Counted from the stretch's first letter, positions 1 through 12,280 are shown. The stretch is 64,000 nucleotides of DNA from Brachybacterium alimentarium (GCF_002332425.1 NZ_NRGS01000004.1:168163-232162), one strand, 5' to 3'. Notes: generated by a model not told the origin, from the sequence alone. Program-made: numbers and translations.

Positions 1-916
1 CGAGCACCTCGGCGATCGTGTTGTACCCGCCCATGCACAGCACGGCGGCGGCCTCGGCGGTGAGCTCGGGCGCGTCGGGGGCGGTGCGCACCACGGTGGT
101 GCGCTGCCCGGCGAGCGCCTGCAGCTCCGTGACCTCGGCGGGCGCCATCTGGGGGCCGGTGATCAGCAGGTGCCGATGGCCGGCGGGCGGCTCGGCGCGT
201 ACGGCGAGGCGGGCGAGCTCGGTGCCGTCGGAGCCGCCGCCGAGGACGGTCAGGACGAACGGATCGGGCGCAGCGGCGCTCGGGCGGGGGCTGCGCACGG
301 CGGGGCGGCCGTGGCCCAGGTAGCCGGTGGTGGTGGCGAGGCGGGCGAGCGCCGGTGGGAGCTCTCCGGTGCGGCGGGGGTCGTAGACCCGCTCGTCGCC
401 GTACACCCAGACCGCGTCGAGGTGGCGGGCCACGTGCTCGGCGCCGCCCAGCCGCTCCCATTCGGCGGCGGCGACGCGCGGGGTGTCCAGCACCTCGCGC
501 AGGCCCAGCACGGTGGCTCCGCCGCGGGCGCGCTGGCTGCGCAGCACCGGCAGCAGCTCGCCGTCGATGCCGAAGGGGTGGCGGTCGACGATCAGGAGGT
601 CGGGACGGAGCACGGAGAGCGCGGCGTCGATGGTGGCGCTGCGCAGGTCACGAAGCGCGTCGGCGTCCGTCCCGAGTCGTCGCGGCACGTAGCCGTCGCC
701 GCGGCGGGTGAGGCCGGGCAGCACGAGCCAGTCCCACCCGTCCGGGAGCGGGTCGCGGCCCGCGTCGGGATGCCCGGCGATCAGCAGTCCGCGCACGGCG
801 GTGCCGGTCAGTGCCGGGAGCTGCTCGGCCAGTGCGTAGGCGAGCGCGCGGTTGCGTCGCGCATGGCCGAGTCCCACGGAGTCGTGGGAGTACAGCGCGA
901 TCGTGGTCTCCACCAT
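1..916 (-). CDS. MurG-like glycosyltransferase (partial, runs off window start)
   Basis: This is the 5' part of a gene whose 3' end lies outside the window, so about 305 residues are visible. Translation from the ATG at 916 gives MVETTIALYSHDSVGLGHARR, the N-terminal glycine-rich loop of GT28/MurG-type transferases (SxDxxGLGHxRRN). It continues with LLIVDRHPFG near residue 108 and a C-terminal nucleotide-sugar half with LGGGSDG and LCMGGYNT, matching the MurG GGSxG and G-G-xN elements. The family transfers sugar from a nucleotide donor; the acceptor cannot be read here. An AGGAGG ribosome site lies 10 bases before the ATG. It follows the ABC-protein gene on the same strand after 124 bp, so the two may act together in cell-envelope glycan export. 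Confidence is high for the fold and low for the role. Confidence 0.5.
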   Translation of the reverse strand, partial: MVETTIALYSHDSVGLGHARRNRALAYALAEQLPALTGTAVRGLLIAGHPDAGRDPLPDGWDWLVLPGLTRRGDGYVPRRLGTDADALRDLRSATIDAALSVLRPDLLIVDRHPFGIDGELLPVLRSQRARGGATVLGLREVLDTPRVAAAEWERLGGAEHVARHLDAVWVYGDERVYDPRRTGELPPALARLATTTGYLGHGRPAVRSPRPSAAAPDPFVLTVLGGGSDGTELARLAVRAEPPAGHRHLLITGPQMAPAEVTELQALAGQRTTVVRTAPDAPELTAEAAAVLCMGGYNTIAEVL

Positions 917-1040
917 GGGGTCCGGGCCTCCTGCAGCGTCTCGAGTGAACGCCAGGAGAATCGCAAAGGGCCATGAGGTGGGGATGAGGCGCGGATGAGG
1001 ACTCTCTCAGGAAGTGACCGGACCGGGGCCACCCGTCGGA

Positions 1041-4441
<3,401 letters not shown>

Positions 4442-4445
<4 letters not shown>

Positions 4446-4534
4446 GCGGCAGACACCTCCGGGCAGCGTGCAGCCGACTCCGCCGTCACGGCATCGGCCG
4501 CGGCGGGTGCACAGGCGAGGAACAGCGAAGACAT
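4442..4534 (-). CDS. 30-residue leader ORF overlapping the ABC-protein start
   Basis: A short reading frame begins MSSLFLACAPAAADAV and ends at a TGA that overlaps the ATG of the ABC-protein gene (ATGA). It has an AGGAG ribosome site 5 bases before its ATG, stronger than most in the window. The hydrophobic start followed by Ala-rich sequence gives no family match I recognise. The 4-base overlap suggests translational coupling, so it may be a regulatory leader peptide rather than a functional protein. Chance is a real alternative because the frame is only 31 codons long. Confidence 0.5.
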
Positions 4535-4811
4535 GGCACTCCTGATCGTCATCGGAAGGCGACCTGTCTGGGCGAGGACAGGCACCGCTCAGTGTGTCAC
4601 CATCAGGGCGTTTCCTCCCAGCGCGACCACCTCCGATGAGCGCGCTCTGACACCGAGAGCGAGACCGGCGCCCGTTGGGGGCCCACTGCGCCACGAGCGA
4701 ACGTGCACGCAGGCCTCTCGTGCCTGCACACTCCGCGTAGTACCATTTTCAAGCAAACGCAGGTTCTGCGACACCCGCGGCATCTGCACCTGCACCACGA
4801 TGGAGGCCGGC
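4535..4811. other. Divergent intergenic region between ABC leader ORF and frnE-like gene
   Basis: 277 bp between oppositely oriented genes must hold both promoters. The only AT-leaning stretch is around 4738-4760 (TAGTACCATTTTCAAGCAAA), a plausible promoter area for the oxidoreductase. The oxidoreductase frame stays open on the plus strand back to 3798, but no credible start lies upstream of 4800. I see no strong hairpin or repeat. Confidence 0.5.
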
Positions 4812-5525
4812 ATGACCGACGACGACAAGACCTCGAGCATCCCGGCCCCCGCCGAGCCGCTGATCACCGTGGACGTGTGGACCGACGTGGTCTGCCCCTG
4901 GTGCTACATCGGAGAGTCCCGCCTGCACGACGCGATCGCCGCCGAGGGCCTCGAGGACCAGGTGCACGTGCGCGCCCACTCCTTCGAGCTGGACCCCACG
5001 GCGCCGACCGACACCGTGCGGGACAACGTCGCCCATCTCGTCGCAGCCAAGGGCATGCCTGAGGAGAAGGTGCGCGAGATGGAGGGCCAGATCCAAGCGA
5101 TGGCGCAGGAGCTCGATCGCGCGTATGTGACCGACCGCCCGATGGCCAACACCCGCGGCGTGCATCGCGTGATGCAGGCGATCGGCGAAGCGCACGGCGT
5201 CGATGCCGCGACCGACTTCTTCATGGACCTGCAGCGCGGCTACTTCACCGGGAGCTCGGACCCGTTCGACGCCGACGCGGTGGTGGCGCGCGCGGTCGAG
5301 GCTGGTCTTCCCGAGGCTGCGGCGCGGGCTGCCCATGCCGGGGAGACGCATGACGCTCAGGTCGAGGCCGACGTGCGCGAGGCGGTGCAGATGGGTGCAC
5401 GCGGCGTCCCGTTCTTCCTGTTCAACGACAAGTACACGGCCCCTGGGGCGCTGCCGCTGGACGCCTTCCGCCAGGCTCTGCGGCAGATCATCGACGAAGC
5501 TCGGGCCGAGCGGGCACACTCATGA
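4812..5525 (+). CDS. DsbA-family oxidoreductase, FrnE type
   Basis: 237 residues of the 2-hydroxychromene-2-carboxylate isomerase/DsbA-like thioredoxin fold. The active site CPWC is at residues 28-31 in VVCPWCYIGESRL, followed by the family's helical insertion and the cis-Pro loop GARGVPFFLFN. No signal peptide is seen, so it should act in the cytoplasm as a thiol-disulphide oxidoreductase of the FrnE kind. The start at 4812 is preferred over the ATG at 4800 because GGAGG lies 5-6 bases before it. The stop overlaps the next ORF by ATGA. FrnE proteins often end in a Cys-rich CX4C tail; this one stops without it, and a similar tail is encoded by the overlapping downstream ORF. Confidence 0.5.
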   Translation: MTDDDKTSSIPAPAEPLITVDVWTDVVCPWCYIGESRLHDAIAAEGLEDQVHVRAHSFELDPTAPTDTVRDNVAHLVAAKGMPEEKVREMEGQIQAMAQELDRAYVTDRPMANTRGVHRVMQAIGEAHGVDAATDFFMDLQRGYFTGSSDPFDADAVVARAVEAGLPEAAARAAHAGETHDAQVEADVREAVQMGARGVPFFLFNDKYTAPGALPLDAFRQALRQIIDEARAERAHS

Positions 5526-5707
5526 CCGACATGGCCGGCCCAGGCGCGAGCGGGCGCGACGCGAGTCCGCTCGGCGCAGGTGAGCGAGCCGTCGCCGCGG
5601 ACAGCACGGAGCCGCAGACCTCCCCTCCCCTGGTCTCGCTCACGTCGCTGCTCGGTGGCGACGTCGAGGGCGGCGCGTCCTGCGCGGCTGACGGCACCTG
5701 CGACTGA
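5522..5707 (+). CDS. Small Cys-tail protein, possible detached FrnE C-terminus
   Basis: 61 residues, starting at an ATG that overlaps the stop of the oxidoreductase gene (ATGA), so it is probably translationally coupled. The first 35 residues are low-complexity. The end reads LTSLLGGDVEGG followed by SCAADGTCD. This resembles the C-terminal tail of many FrnE proteins (Gly/Asp-rich, then paired Cys), except that the spacing is CX5C. It could be a separate redox partner or substrate of the CPWC enzyme, or the product of an ancestral frameshift that split one gene in two. No other domain is visible. Confidence 0.5.
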   Translation: MTDMAGPGASGRDASPLGAGERAVAADSTEPQTSPPLVSLTSLLGGDVEGGASCAADGTCD

Positions 5708-5710
5708 GGG

Positions 5711-5735
5711 GCCGCCGAGTCGGCCGCGCGGGCGG
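5711..5735. terminator. Weak inverted repeat after the Cys-tail ORF
   Basis: GCCGCC and GGCGGC arms flank a GC-rich loop just after the stop at 5707, followed by AAAAAT. The tract after the stem is A-rich on the plus strand, so it is not a canonical plus-strand terminator. Low confidence. Confidence 0.5.
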
Positions 5736-6001
5736 CAAAAATAGGCAGACAGGCAGACGGACGGAAGCGGGCCGCCAGCTCCGTTCGCCCACCGCTCACC
5801 CGCCGCGCATGCAGAACGCGGGACTCTACGGACCGGCCAACCCGTATATGGGTTCGGCGGATCCATGGAGTCCCGCGTTTCCGCTCTACCCCAACGCTCG
5901 GCCGCGCAGCCGGCCACAAGGGCGCCATCCCCCAGGTCAGCGGCCACAGCGGCGACAGGGGGCGCCGCCCGACAGACCAGCCGGCCGGCCCCGCGGCACG
6001 A

Positions 6002-6952
6002 TCAGCGAGCCAGCAGCTCCTCGGTGTCGGTTCCGGGAAGGCTGATCGCCACCGGGGTGGCCCACGGGTCGAGGACCTTCACCGCGCGGCCGTCGTCGGC
6101 GAAGGAGAGGCCAGCGGCCTTCAGCCGACCGGTCAGGGCGTCGAGATCATCTCGGCCGGGAACCGTGATGGCGACGTCGGCCAGGCCCAGCGAGGTGGCG
6201 CGCGGTCCGGCACCACGGCTGTTCCACGTGTTCATGGCGACGTGGTGGTGGTAGCCGCCGGCGGCCGCGAACAGGGCGCCGGGATGGGAGCCCACAGTGG
6301 TCTCGAAGCCGAGCGCGTCGACGTAGAACGCGCGGGCGGCATCGACGTCGCCGACCTGCAGGTGCACGTGGCCCACGATCCCAGGGCGGAGCCCGGGGGA
6401 AGCGGCGACGTCGTCGGTGAGGTGCTCGCTCAGGTAGGCGTTGGGATCGAGGTACAGGGAGTCCATCGCGACCTGGCCGTTGCTCCAGGTCCACTGGTCG
6501 CGGGGGCGGTCCCAGTACAGCTCGATGCCGTTGCCCTCGGGATCGGTGAAGTAGAACGCCTCGGAGACGAGGTGGTCGCTCGAGCCGACGAAGCGCGAAC
6601 GGGGATCCTGGGCGGCGCGCAGCACGGTCCCGGCGAGCGCCGCTTGATCCTCGAAGAGGAAGGCGGTGTGGAAGAGGCCGGCCTGTCGGGGATCGACGGG
6701 GGGCAGGCCAGGGGTGGCGACGAGGCGCACGAAGGGGATACCGCCGCGGCCGAGGACGCGGTGGACCTCGCCGTTCACGCGCGCCTTCTCCTCGAGCGAG
6801 GTGAGCGCGAGGGCGTTCTCGTAGTAGGAACTCATCAGCTCGAGGTCACCGACGCGCAGGGTCACGGCATCCATGGCGAGATCGGCGGAGAGGTGGCGTT
6901 CGTCCGCTGCTCCGGTCGCGGCAGTGGGCATGGTCAGGGGCGAGGAGTTCAT
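6002..6952 (-). CDS. VOC-family two-domain dioxygenase-like protein (CatE type)
   Basis: 316 residues with two tandem vicinal-oxygen-chelate modules, the layout of catechol 2,3-dioxygenase-like enzymes (COG2514). Module 1 has GLFHTAFLF (His95) and GNGIELYWDRP (Glu144). Module 2 has GHVHLQVGD (His195/His197), an A-FY-DALGFE stretch and GGYHHHVAMNTW (His235-237). These residues can supply the usual His/Glu metal site. The substrate is unknown; ring cleavage or a glyoxalase-like reaction are both possible. The start is supported by GGAAGG 8 bases upstream. It sits 120 bp downstream of the FAD oxidoreductase on the same strand, and an AT-rich gap (6990-7020) may give it its own promoter. Confidence 0.5.
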   Translation of the reverse strand: MNSSPLTMPTAATGAADERHLSADLAMDAVTLRVGDLELMSSYYENALALTSLEEKARVNGEVHRVLGRGGIPFVRLVATPGLPPVDPRQAGLFHTAFLFEDQAALAGTVLRAAQDPRSRFVGSSDHLVSEAFYFTDPEGNGIELYWDRPRDQWTWSNGQVAMDSLYLDPNAYLSEHLTDDVAASPGLRPGIVGHVHLQVGDVDAARAFYVDALGFETTVGSHPGALFAAAGGYHHHVAMNTWNSRGAGPRATSLGLADVAITVPGRDDLDALTGRLKAAGLSFADDGRAVKVLDPWATPVAISLPGTDTEELLAR

Positions 6953-7072
6953 GGGCGATCCTTCCGATCGATGTCGTCGCCACCATCATGACCCAATTTA
7001 GCTGAATCTTCAACGAATAGGTGACGCACCCCGCCGCGCTTTCTCGGCGGCCCTCCAGAGCTCCGTTCGCGC

Positions 7073-9301
7073 TCAGTCCCCGTAGGCCCTCAGTGCCACG
7101 ATGCGTGCCGTTGTCGCGCCGTTCGTGTCCTCGACCACGACGCGCAGGGCATCGGCGCGCAGCGGATGCTCGAGCGGGAAGGACCGGTGGCGTTCGCGGT
7201 TCTCCCGGATCCGAGCGATCTCCTGCCAGTGCGTGCCGACGCGAGCCTCGAGACGCGCGGTGCGCACCAGCGTGGTCATCGTGTCGTCGGAGGTGCGGTG
7301 GTGGTGGAGGTTGATGAGGTCCTCGTTGAGGTCGTCGTCGAGGACGACGTCGACGGCCGTGATCTCCTGCGGCGCCGGCCAGCGGAGCTGCAACCAGGGC
7401 TGCGGATCCTCGGAGGTGTCGGCGGAGACCCACATCGCCGGACCGCCGTAGGGCCGTGCGTACCCGCCGACCGCCTGCTCGGGGAGGAAAGCACGAGTGG
7501 GCGACCCCGCACGGAAGCAGATGCCCTGACCATGCAGCGTCTCCTTCCAGTACCGCCACTGCTCGGGACTCGCCTCGTCCGGTGGCAGGTCACGGTGCCT
7601 CATCGTGACCGTGCCGGGCTCCACCCGATCGCCCTGATGGACCTCGAGCAGCGGGTTCCTGCGCAGCACGACGACGGCGTTCTGCGCCATCTCAGGCTCC
7701 CAGTCCAGATCGGCCCGCACCCAGGAACGCCCCTGACGGACCGGTGCCTCGACGCTGCGCACACGGGTCGCGGGCAGGTAGTTCTGCGGCCGGCCCACGC
7801 TGTGCAGCTCGACGACGAGCTCGGTGTCCTCGATCGCGTCGACCAGGATCTCGACCGACCCCAGCATCGGGTCGACCGGCAGCACGAGGGCGAGGTCGTG
7901 ATCGAGCACGACCCGCCCGGTGCTCCGCGTCGAGGCGAGCATCTCCTGGTGGGAGGACGCCGTCACCTCGGCTCCGAGCGCCAGGTTCGCCGGATCGTCG
8001 TCGAGGACGCCGAGCAGCGAGGCGTCCGCGCGCATCATCGCCCGGTGCAGTTCGGGGACGTGGTCGGCAGCGAGAGAACGGGGGCTCACCCCGAGCCGGC
8101 CGGCGACCGCGGCGCCGATGCCGGCGGCCTCGCCGAGGATGCCGCAGGTGGCCATCACACGTGTGCTCCCGAAGGCGACGTGGCTGGCACTGATGTCGCG
8201 GCCGGCCATCCAGAGGTTCGAGACGTTGCGCGAGTACAGCGCACGCACCGGGATGTGATAGTTCCCGTCGGGGTGCCAGTGCCGCGACCCCTTCTCGCTC
8301 GCGTACACACCGCCTACAGGGTGGAGGTCGATCGACCAGCCGCCGAAGCCGATCCGGTCGTCGAACTCGGTCTGGCCGAGCACGTCGTGCTGGGTGAGGA
8401 CGTGATCGCCGACGAACCGTCGGTACTCGCGCTTGCCGGGCACGGCGCCCACCCATTCGAGGCTGAGGGTGTCCGCATCGAATCGCCCGGAATTCTTGAT
8501 GTGGTCCCAGAGTCCGTAGCAGACGGCCTGCAGCTCATCACGGATCCGCTCGTTGTCGCGGACGACGTCGAGGTGGCCGCCCCATTCGATCCACCAGAAG
8601 TCGCAGCCGTTCATCGTCTGCCGGATCACGCGGTTCTGCGGGATGGCGGTCGCTGCGATGTCGACCGCGAACGGCGGGGCGACGAACTTCTGCGGATGCC
8701 CGACGTCCTTGGTGTAGAAGAGGATCGTGGAGCCGAGCATGTCCTCCCCCGCGTGCTCGGGCGCCCAGGACTCCCCGAACCTCTCGCGCGGCTCGCTCCC
8801 CCGCATGGTCTCCGCGCCGGCCAGGTGGCCGACCAGGCCGTCGCCGCTGCAGTCGATGAAGGACTCACCGCTGAACCTGATCCGACGCTCGGAGCCGCTC
8901 ATCCACCCGGTGACGGAGCGGATCGCCCGGGCATCGTCGGGCCCGTCGGCCTCGACCTCGGTCACATCGGTGTTGAGGAAGAGCTCGATGTTCGGCTCGG
9001 CACGCACCTTCTCCAGCAGCAGCAGGTCCCAGTAGTACGGATTCCCGTCGGGGTTGCGGAACTGGTTCTCGACATACAGCTCGCCCATGATGCCGGTCTC
9101 GCGGGCAAACAGGTGGATCCCGTGCGCGGTGGCGCCGCAGACCCAGACCCGCACCTCGCTCGACGAGTTCCCGCCGAGGACGGGCCGGTTCTGGACGAGG
9201 GCGACACGGCTGCCCTGACGGGCGGCTCCGATCGCTGCGCAGACGCCGGCGAGGCCTCCTCCCACCACGACGATGTCGGTGGTGACGGATTCGGTGAGCA
9301 T
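7073..9301 (-). CDS. FAD-dependent oxidoreductase (FAD_oxidored family) with C-terminal beta domain
   Basis: 742 residues. A Rossmann dinucleotide motif, IVVVGGGLAGVCAA, lies at residues 10-23, followed by the LGGNSSSEVRVW signature of the large FAD-dependent oxidoreductases found in polysaccharide-use loci. The FAD domain closes with NLWMAGRDISASHVA and GSTRVMATCGILGEAAG near residues 370-410. The last 300 residues are beta-rich with Trp-containing strands and may be a carbohydrate-binding-like module; I cannot name it. There is no signal peptide. It is the fifth gene of the binding protein-permease-permease-RpiR operon (36 bp after the regulator), which suggests oxidation of the imported sugar or its aglycone. 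GGAAGG lies before the ATG at 9301; the frame is open further upstream but has no ribosome site there. Confidence 0.5.
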   Translation of the reverse strand: MLTESVTTDIVVVGGGLAGVCAAIGAARQGSRVALVQNRPVLGGNSSSEVRVWVCGATAHGIHLFARETGIMGELYVENQFRNPDGNPYYWDLLLLEKVRAEPNIELFLNTDVTEVEADGPDDARAIRSVTGWMSGSERRIRFSGESFIDCSGDGLVGHLAGAETMRGSEPRERFGESWAPEHAGEDMLGSTILFYTKDVGHPQKFVAPPFAVDIAATAIPQNRVIRQTMNGCDFWWIEWGGHLDVVRDNERIRDELQAVCYGLWDHIKNSGRFDADTLSLEWVGAVPGKREYRRFVGDHVLTQHDVLGQTEFDDRIGFGGWSIDLHPVGGVYASEKGSRHWHPDGNYHIPVRALYSRNVSNLWMAGRDISASHVAFGSTRVMATCGILGEAAGIGAAVAGRLGVSPRSLAADHVPELHRAMMRADASLLGVLDDDPANLALGAEVTASSHQEMLASTRSTGRVVLDHDLALVLPVDPMLGSVEILVDAIEDTELVVELHSVGRPQNYLPATRVRSVEAPVRQGRSWVRADLDWEPEMAQNAVVVLRRNPLLEVHQGDRVEPGTVTMRHRDLPPDEASPEQWRYWKETLHGQGICFRAGSPTRAFLPEQAVGGYARPYGGPAMWVSADTSEDPQPWLQLRWPAPQEITAVDVVLDDDLNEDLINLHHHRTSDDTMTTLVRTARLEARVGTHWQEIARIRENRERHRSFPLEHPLRADALRVVVEDTNGATTARIVALRAYGD

Positions 9302-9336
9302 GGGGATCCTTCCTGCGGGGGTGGTGATGCGTGAGG

Positions 9337-10245
9337 TCAGAGGTCGGTGTCGTGCCGCGAGGCGGGCGAGTTCGTCTCCAGAGTCCCGTCGTCCACGAAG
9401 CGCATGGTGGGGTCGGCGGAGCGGCGCTGGGCGACGAGCAGCCAGAGCATGCTGGTGAGCAGGGTGTCGCTCGCGCGGCCGGCGAAATGCTGGGTCCACA
9501 CCGCACCGTTCCGGATGCCGGTGAACAGCGGGATGTCGGCCGCCCGATCGAGCTCGGCACCGGGCGCTCCGTGCACGGCGATCGTGGTGGCGCCGGTCCG
9601 TGCTGCGCTCCGCAGCAGCTGCAGGGCGGTCTCGTCCTTCCCGGAGCGGTTGAGCACCAGGACCACATCCCGCTCGGTGAAGGTGCGGGAGACGAGCTCG
9701 AGGGTGCGTGACCCCGCCTCGTGGCACCAGACGGCGACGCCGATCCGCTGGAGCCGCAGGTAGAGCTCGCGCACGGCGATGGAATCGCCCCACTCCCCGT
9801 GCAGGTGCACGCGCTCGGCCGCGGTGATCGCCTCGGCCGCGCGCTCGACCTGCGCCTGGTCGATCAGCGCGGCGGCGTCACGCAGGGCGCGGGCCGCGGT
9901 GCCGGCGAGGATGTCGAGGACCTCCCCGGGGGCGTCGGCGGGCGTGATGGCCGTTCCGATGTCGCGCTCCCATCCGGACTGCGCCGCCCTGCCGTTGTCG
10001 AGGGCGATCGCCGCGCGCAGGGCCGGGAACCCGGCGTATCCGAGCTTGCGCGCGAAACGGGAGACCGCGCCGGGGAAGGTCTCCGCCGACGCCGCGAGCG
10101 CGGTGATCGAGGAGTCCCCGGCAGCCAGGGGGTCGGCGAGGATCGCCTCGGCGATCCGGCGGTGCCCCGGGTTCAGCCGGGGCAGCTCCTCGTGGAGCCG
10201 TCCCAGGGCCGACGGGGAGGCGGCGGGGTCGGGAGTGGTGCTCAT
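9337..10245 (-). CDS. MurR/RpiR-family sugar-sensing regulator
   Basis: 302 residues. The N-terminal RpiR helix-turn-helix is at about 40-75 (SSITALAAS, then AVSRFARKLGYAGFPALR), and a SIS sugar-phosphate isomerase-like domain spans about 125-250 (VHLHGEWGDS, VLVLNRSGKDETALQ). Family members bind a phosphosugar through SIS and control neighbouring catabolic operons. It lies inside the operon, downstream of the two permeases, so it most likely regulates this operon. The helix-turn-helix reads AETFPGAVSRF, slightly off the usual pattern but intact. AAGGA precedes the ATG at 10245. Confidence 0.5.
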   Translation of the reverse strand: MSTTPDPAASPSALGRLHEELPRLNPGHRRIAEAILADPLAAGDSSITALAASAETFPGAVSRFARKLGYAGFPALRAAIALDNGRAAQSGWERDIGTAITPADAPGEVLDILAGTAARALRDAAALIDQAQVERAAEAITAAERVHLHGEWGDSIAVRELYLRLQRIGVAVWCHEAGSRTLELVSRTFTERDVVLVLNRSGKDETALQLLRSAARTGATTIAVHGAPGAELDRAADIPLFTGIRNGAVWTQHFAGRASDTLLTSMLWLLVAQRRSADPTMRFVDDGTLETNSPASRHDTDL

Positions 10246-10352
10246 GGATGTTCGTCCTTGTGCGTTCGCGTGGGCGGGGGAAGTCGGTCGTGGGCCGTGG
10301 AGGCCGCTGCGAGCGACCGCGACCAGTGTGCTCGGAGAGCACGGATACGCGC

Positions 10353-11315
10353 CTACTTCAGAGCGCTCTCGGTCATCGCCCGCACGAATCGGCGTTGGAA
10401 GATCAGGAACACCAGCAGGATCGGGACGATCGAGATGACCGATGCGGCCATCGACAGTCCTGCCGCCATCGCCCCGTTCTCGTCGGTGAAGCTGGTCAGC
10501 CCCATGGGGAGCGTGTAGTTCTCCGGAGTGGAGAGGAAGACCAGCGGGGTCTCGTAATCGTTCCAGGACCAGACGAACGTGAGGATCGCCAGCGCGCTGA
10601 TCATCGACAGAGCGTTCGGCAGATAGATCCGGAAGAAGATCTGGAGCTCGTTGGCGCCGTCGAGCCGTGCGGCCTCCGCGAACTCGTCCGGCTGGGAGAC
10701 GAAGTACTGCCGCATGAGGAAGGTCCCCAGCACGGTGAACATGCCCGGCAGGATCAGTGCCCACAGGGTGTCGTACAGGCTGAGCTTCTCGAAGTACACG
10801 AAGCGAGGGACCAGCAGCAGCTGGGCCGGGATCAGGGAGGTGGCGAGATAGGCGATGAACACCTTGCCGCGGCCCGGGAAGCGGAGCTTGGCGAAGGCGT
10901 ATCCGGCCAGGGTCGCGGTGGTGAGCTCGCCGAGCACGCGGAGCGTGGCGACGAACACCGAGCTCCCGAAGGGGATGAGGATCGAGCTCTCCCCGAACAG
11001 CACCTCCGTGTAGTTCTCCCAGCGGGGCTCGTCCGGGATCCACTGCATGGGGATCCGGAAGGCCTCCACATCCGGTTTGAGGGAGGTGGAGATCATCCAG
11101 GCGAAGGGCAGCAGGAACAGCAGCGCGAGGAGCCACATCGGGATGCCCCAGGACCATCGGCGCACGCGGTCGCGGCGCCTGCGCAGCGCCTGCCGCGCGG
11201 CCATGCCGGTGCCGGGGCCCGGTCCCGCGCCGGCCTGCGCGCCCGCCCTCGTGCCGGGATGCGCGCCCCCGCGCGCTGCCTGTCCGCCCGGATCGGCGGT
11301 GGTCGTGTCAGTCAT
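10353..11315 (-). CDS. Sugar ABC transporter permease, MalG type
   Basis: 320 residues with a Gly/Pro/Ala-rich cytoplasmic N-terminus of about 45 residues, six predicted membrane helices, the inner-membrane EAA loop (EFAEAARLDGANELQIFFR) and the typical C-terminus ending ALK. With the adjacent permease it forms the channel of a CUT1-type carbohydrate importer. Its start overlaps the end of the upstream permease by 8 bases, so the two are co-translated. No ATPase gene is present; a shared MsiK-type ATPase is presumed. Confidence 0.5.
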   Translation of the reverse strand: MTDTTTADPGGQAARGGAHPGTRAGAQAGAGPGPGTGMAARQALRRRRDRVRRWSWGIPMWLLALLFLLPFAWMISTSLKPDVEAFRIPMQWIPDEPRWENYTEVLFGESSILIPFGSSVFVATLRVLGELTTATLAGYAFAKLRFPGRGKVFIAYLATSLIPAQLLLVPRFVYFEKLSLYDTLWALILPGMFTVLGTFLMRQYFVSQPDEFAEAARLDGANELQIFFRIYLPNALSMISALAILTFVWSWNDYETPLVFLSTPENYTLPMGLTSFTDENGAMAAGLSMAASVISIVPILLVFLIFQRRFVRAMTESALK

Positions 11316-12279
11316 GGAGCGCCCTTCCTCGCTGGGCTCGCCACATCAGGAGCATGATGACGAAGATGCCGATGAAGGTCACCAGGCCCACGGCGGAGGC
11401 ATACCCGAACCGATAGAACTGGAAGCTGGTCTGATACATGTAGAACGACAGCGTGGTCGTGGAGTCCCCGGGGCCGCCGTTGGTGATCAGGGCGATCATG
11501 CCGAAGGTCTGCGAGATCCCGACGAACAGCGTGACCAGCAGGAACACGGTGGTGGGCAGCAGGGACGGCCAGGTGATGGCGCGGAACGATGCCCAGCGCC
11601 CGGCTCCGTCGATGCGGGCCGCCTCGTACAGCTGCGTGGGAGCGTCCTGCAGCGCGGAGAGGTAGATGAGGTTCGCGTAGCCGGCCTGGGACCAGATCGT
11701 CACCAGGATCAGCGCGGGCAGCGCCCAGTTCGAGGAAGCGAACCACTGCGGCAGGTCCTCCGCCCCGAAGGCTCCGAGGGCCTGGTTCACCAGTCCGGCC
11801 TCCGGGTCCAGCAGCATCTGCCAGGTCATGCCGATGGCCACGATGTTCACGATGTAGGGGACGAAGAAGGCGGCGCGCAGCAGGCCGCGGGCCGGGATGT
11901 CCCGGTTCAGCGCCAGGGCCAGCGCCAGTCCCACCACCAGGGTGAGCGGCACGGCGACCCCCGCGTACACGATCGTGATCACGAGGCTGCGCCAGAAGGT
12001 GGGGTCCTGGAACACGGCGAGGAAGTTGTCCAGGGCGACGAATTCGATGCCCGCGAAGCCCGAGACCAGGTTCCATTGGGTGAACGAGAGCAGCACCACC
12101 GAGATCAGCGGGATGAAGGTGAAGGCCAGCACCCCGAGGAGGTTCGGCGCGACGAAGAGCCATCCCACGTACGGTCTCGGCTCCGACGGCGCCCGCCCCG
12201 TCCGGTGCGGCCGCCTGGCGCGGGTGCCGGCTCCGGCCGACGCGCCAGCCGGCTCGTCCCTCGTGTCCACGATCGCCAT
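11308..12279 (-). CDS. Sugar ABC transporter permease, MalF type
   Basis: 323 residues with a charged Arg/Ala-rich tail of about 40 residues, then six membrane helices, the EAA loop (QLYEAARIDGAGRWASFR) and the periplasmic-side ITNGGPGDST motif typical of MalF-like CUT1 permeases. It starts one base after the binding-protein stop (TGAGATG) and overlaps the next permease, so the three are one translational unit. The substrate is unknown, but a CE7 esterase is divergently encoded next door, which suggests an acetylated oligosaccharide. Confidence 0.5.
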   Translation of the reverse strand: MAIVDTRDEPAGASAGAGTRARRPHRTGRAPSEPRPYVGWLFVAPNLLGVLAFTFIPLISVVLLSFTQWNLVSGFAGIEFVALDNFLAVFQDPTFWRSLVITIVYAGVAVPLTLVVGLALALALNRDIPARGLLRAAFFVPYIVNIVAIGMTWQMLLDPEAGLVNQALGAFGAEDLPQWFASSNWALPALILVTIWSQAGYANLIYLSALQDAPTQLYEAARIDGAGRWASFRAITWPSLLPTTVFLLVTLFVGISQTFGMIALITNGGPGDSTTTLSFYMYQTSFQFYRFGYASAVGLVTFIGIFVIMLLMWRAQRGRALHD

Positions 12280-12280
12280 C

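Noticed and set aside
8300..9300. Possible frameshift in the FAD oxidoreductase
   Set aside because: The frame is continuous from the Rossmann motif to the stop, and all family motifs are in one frame.
7166..9334. 722-codon plus-strand frame over the FAD oxidoreductase
   Set aside because: It is an antisense shadow; the minus strand carries the Rossmann and NSSSEVRVW motifs.
9302..9793. N-terminal extension of the FAD oxidoreductase frame
   Set aside because: It overlaps the RpiR gene in another frame and is Arg-rich; GGAAGG supports the start at 9301.
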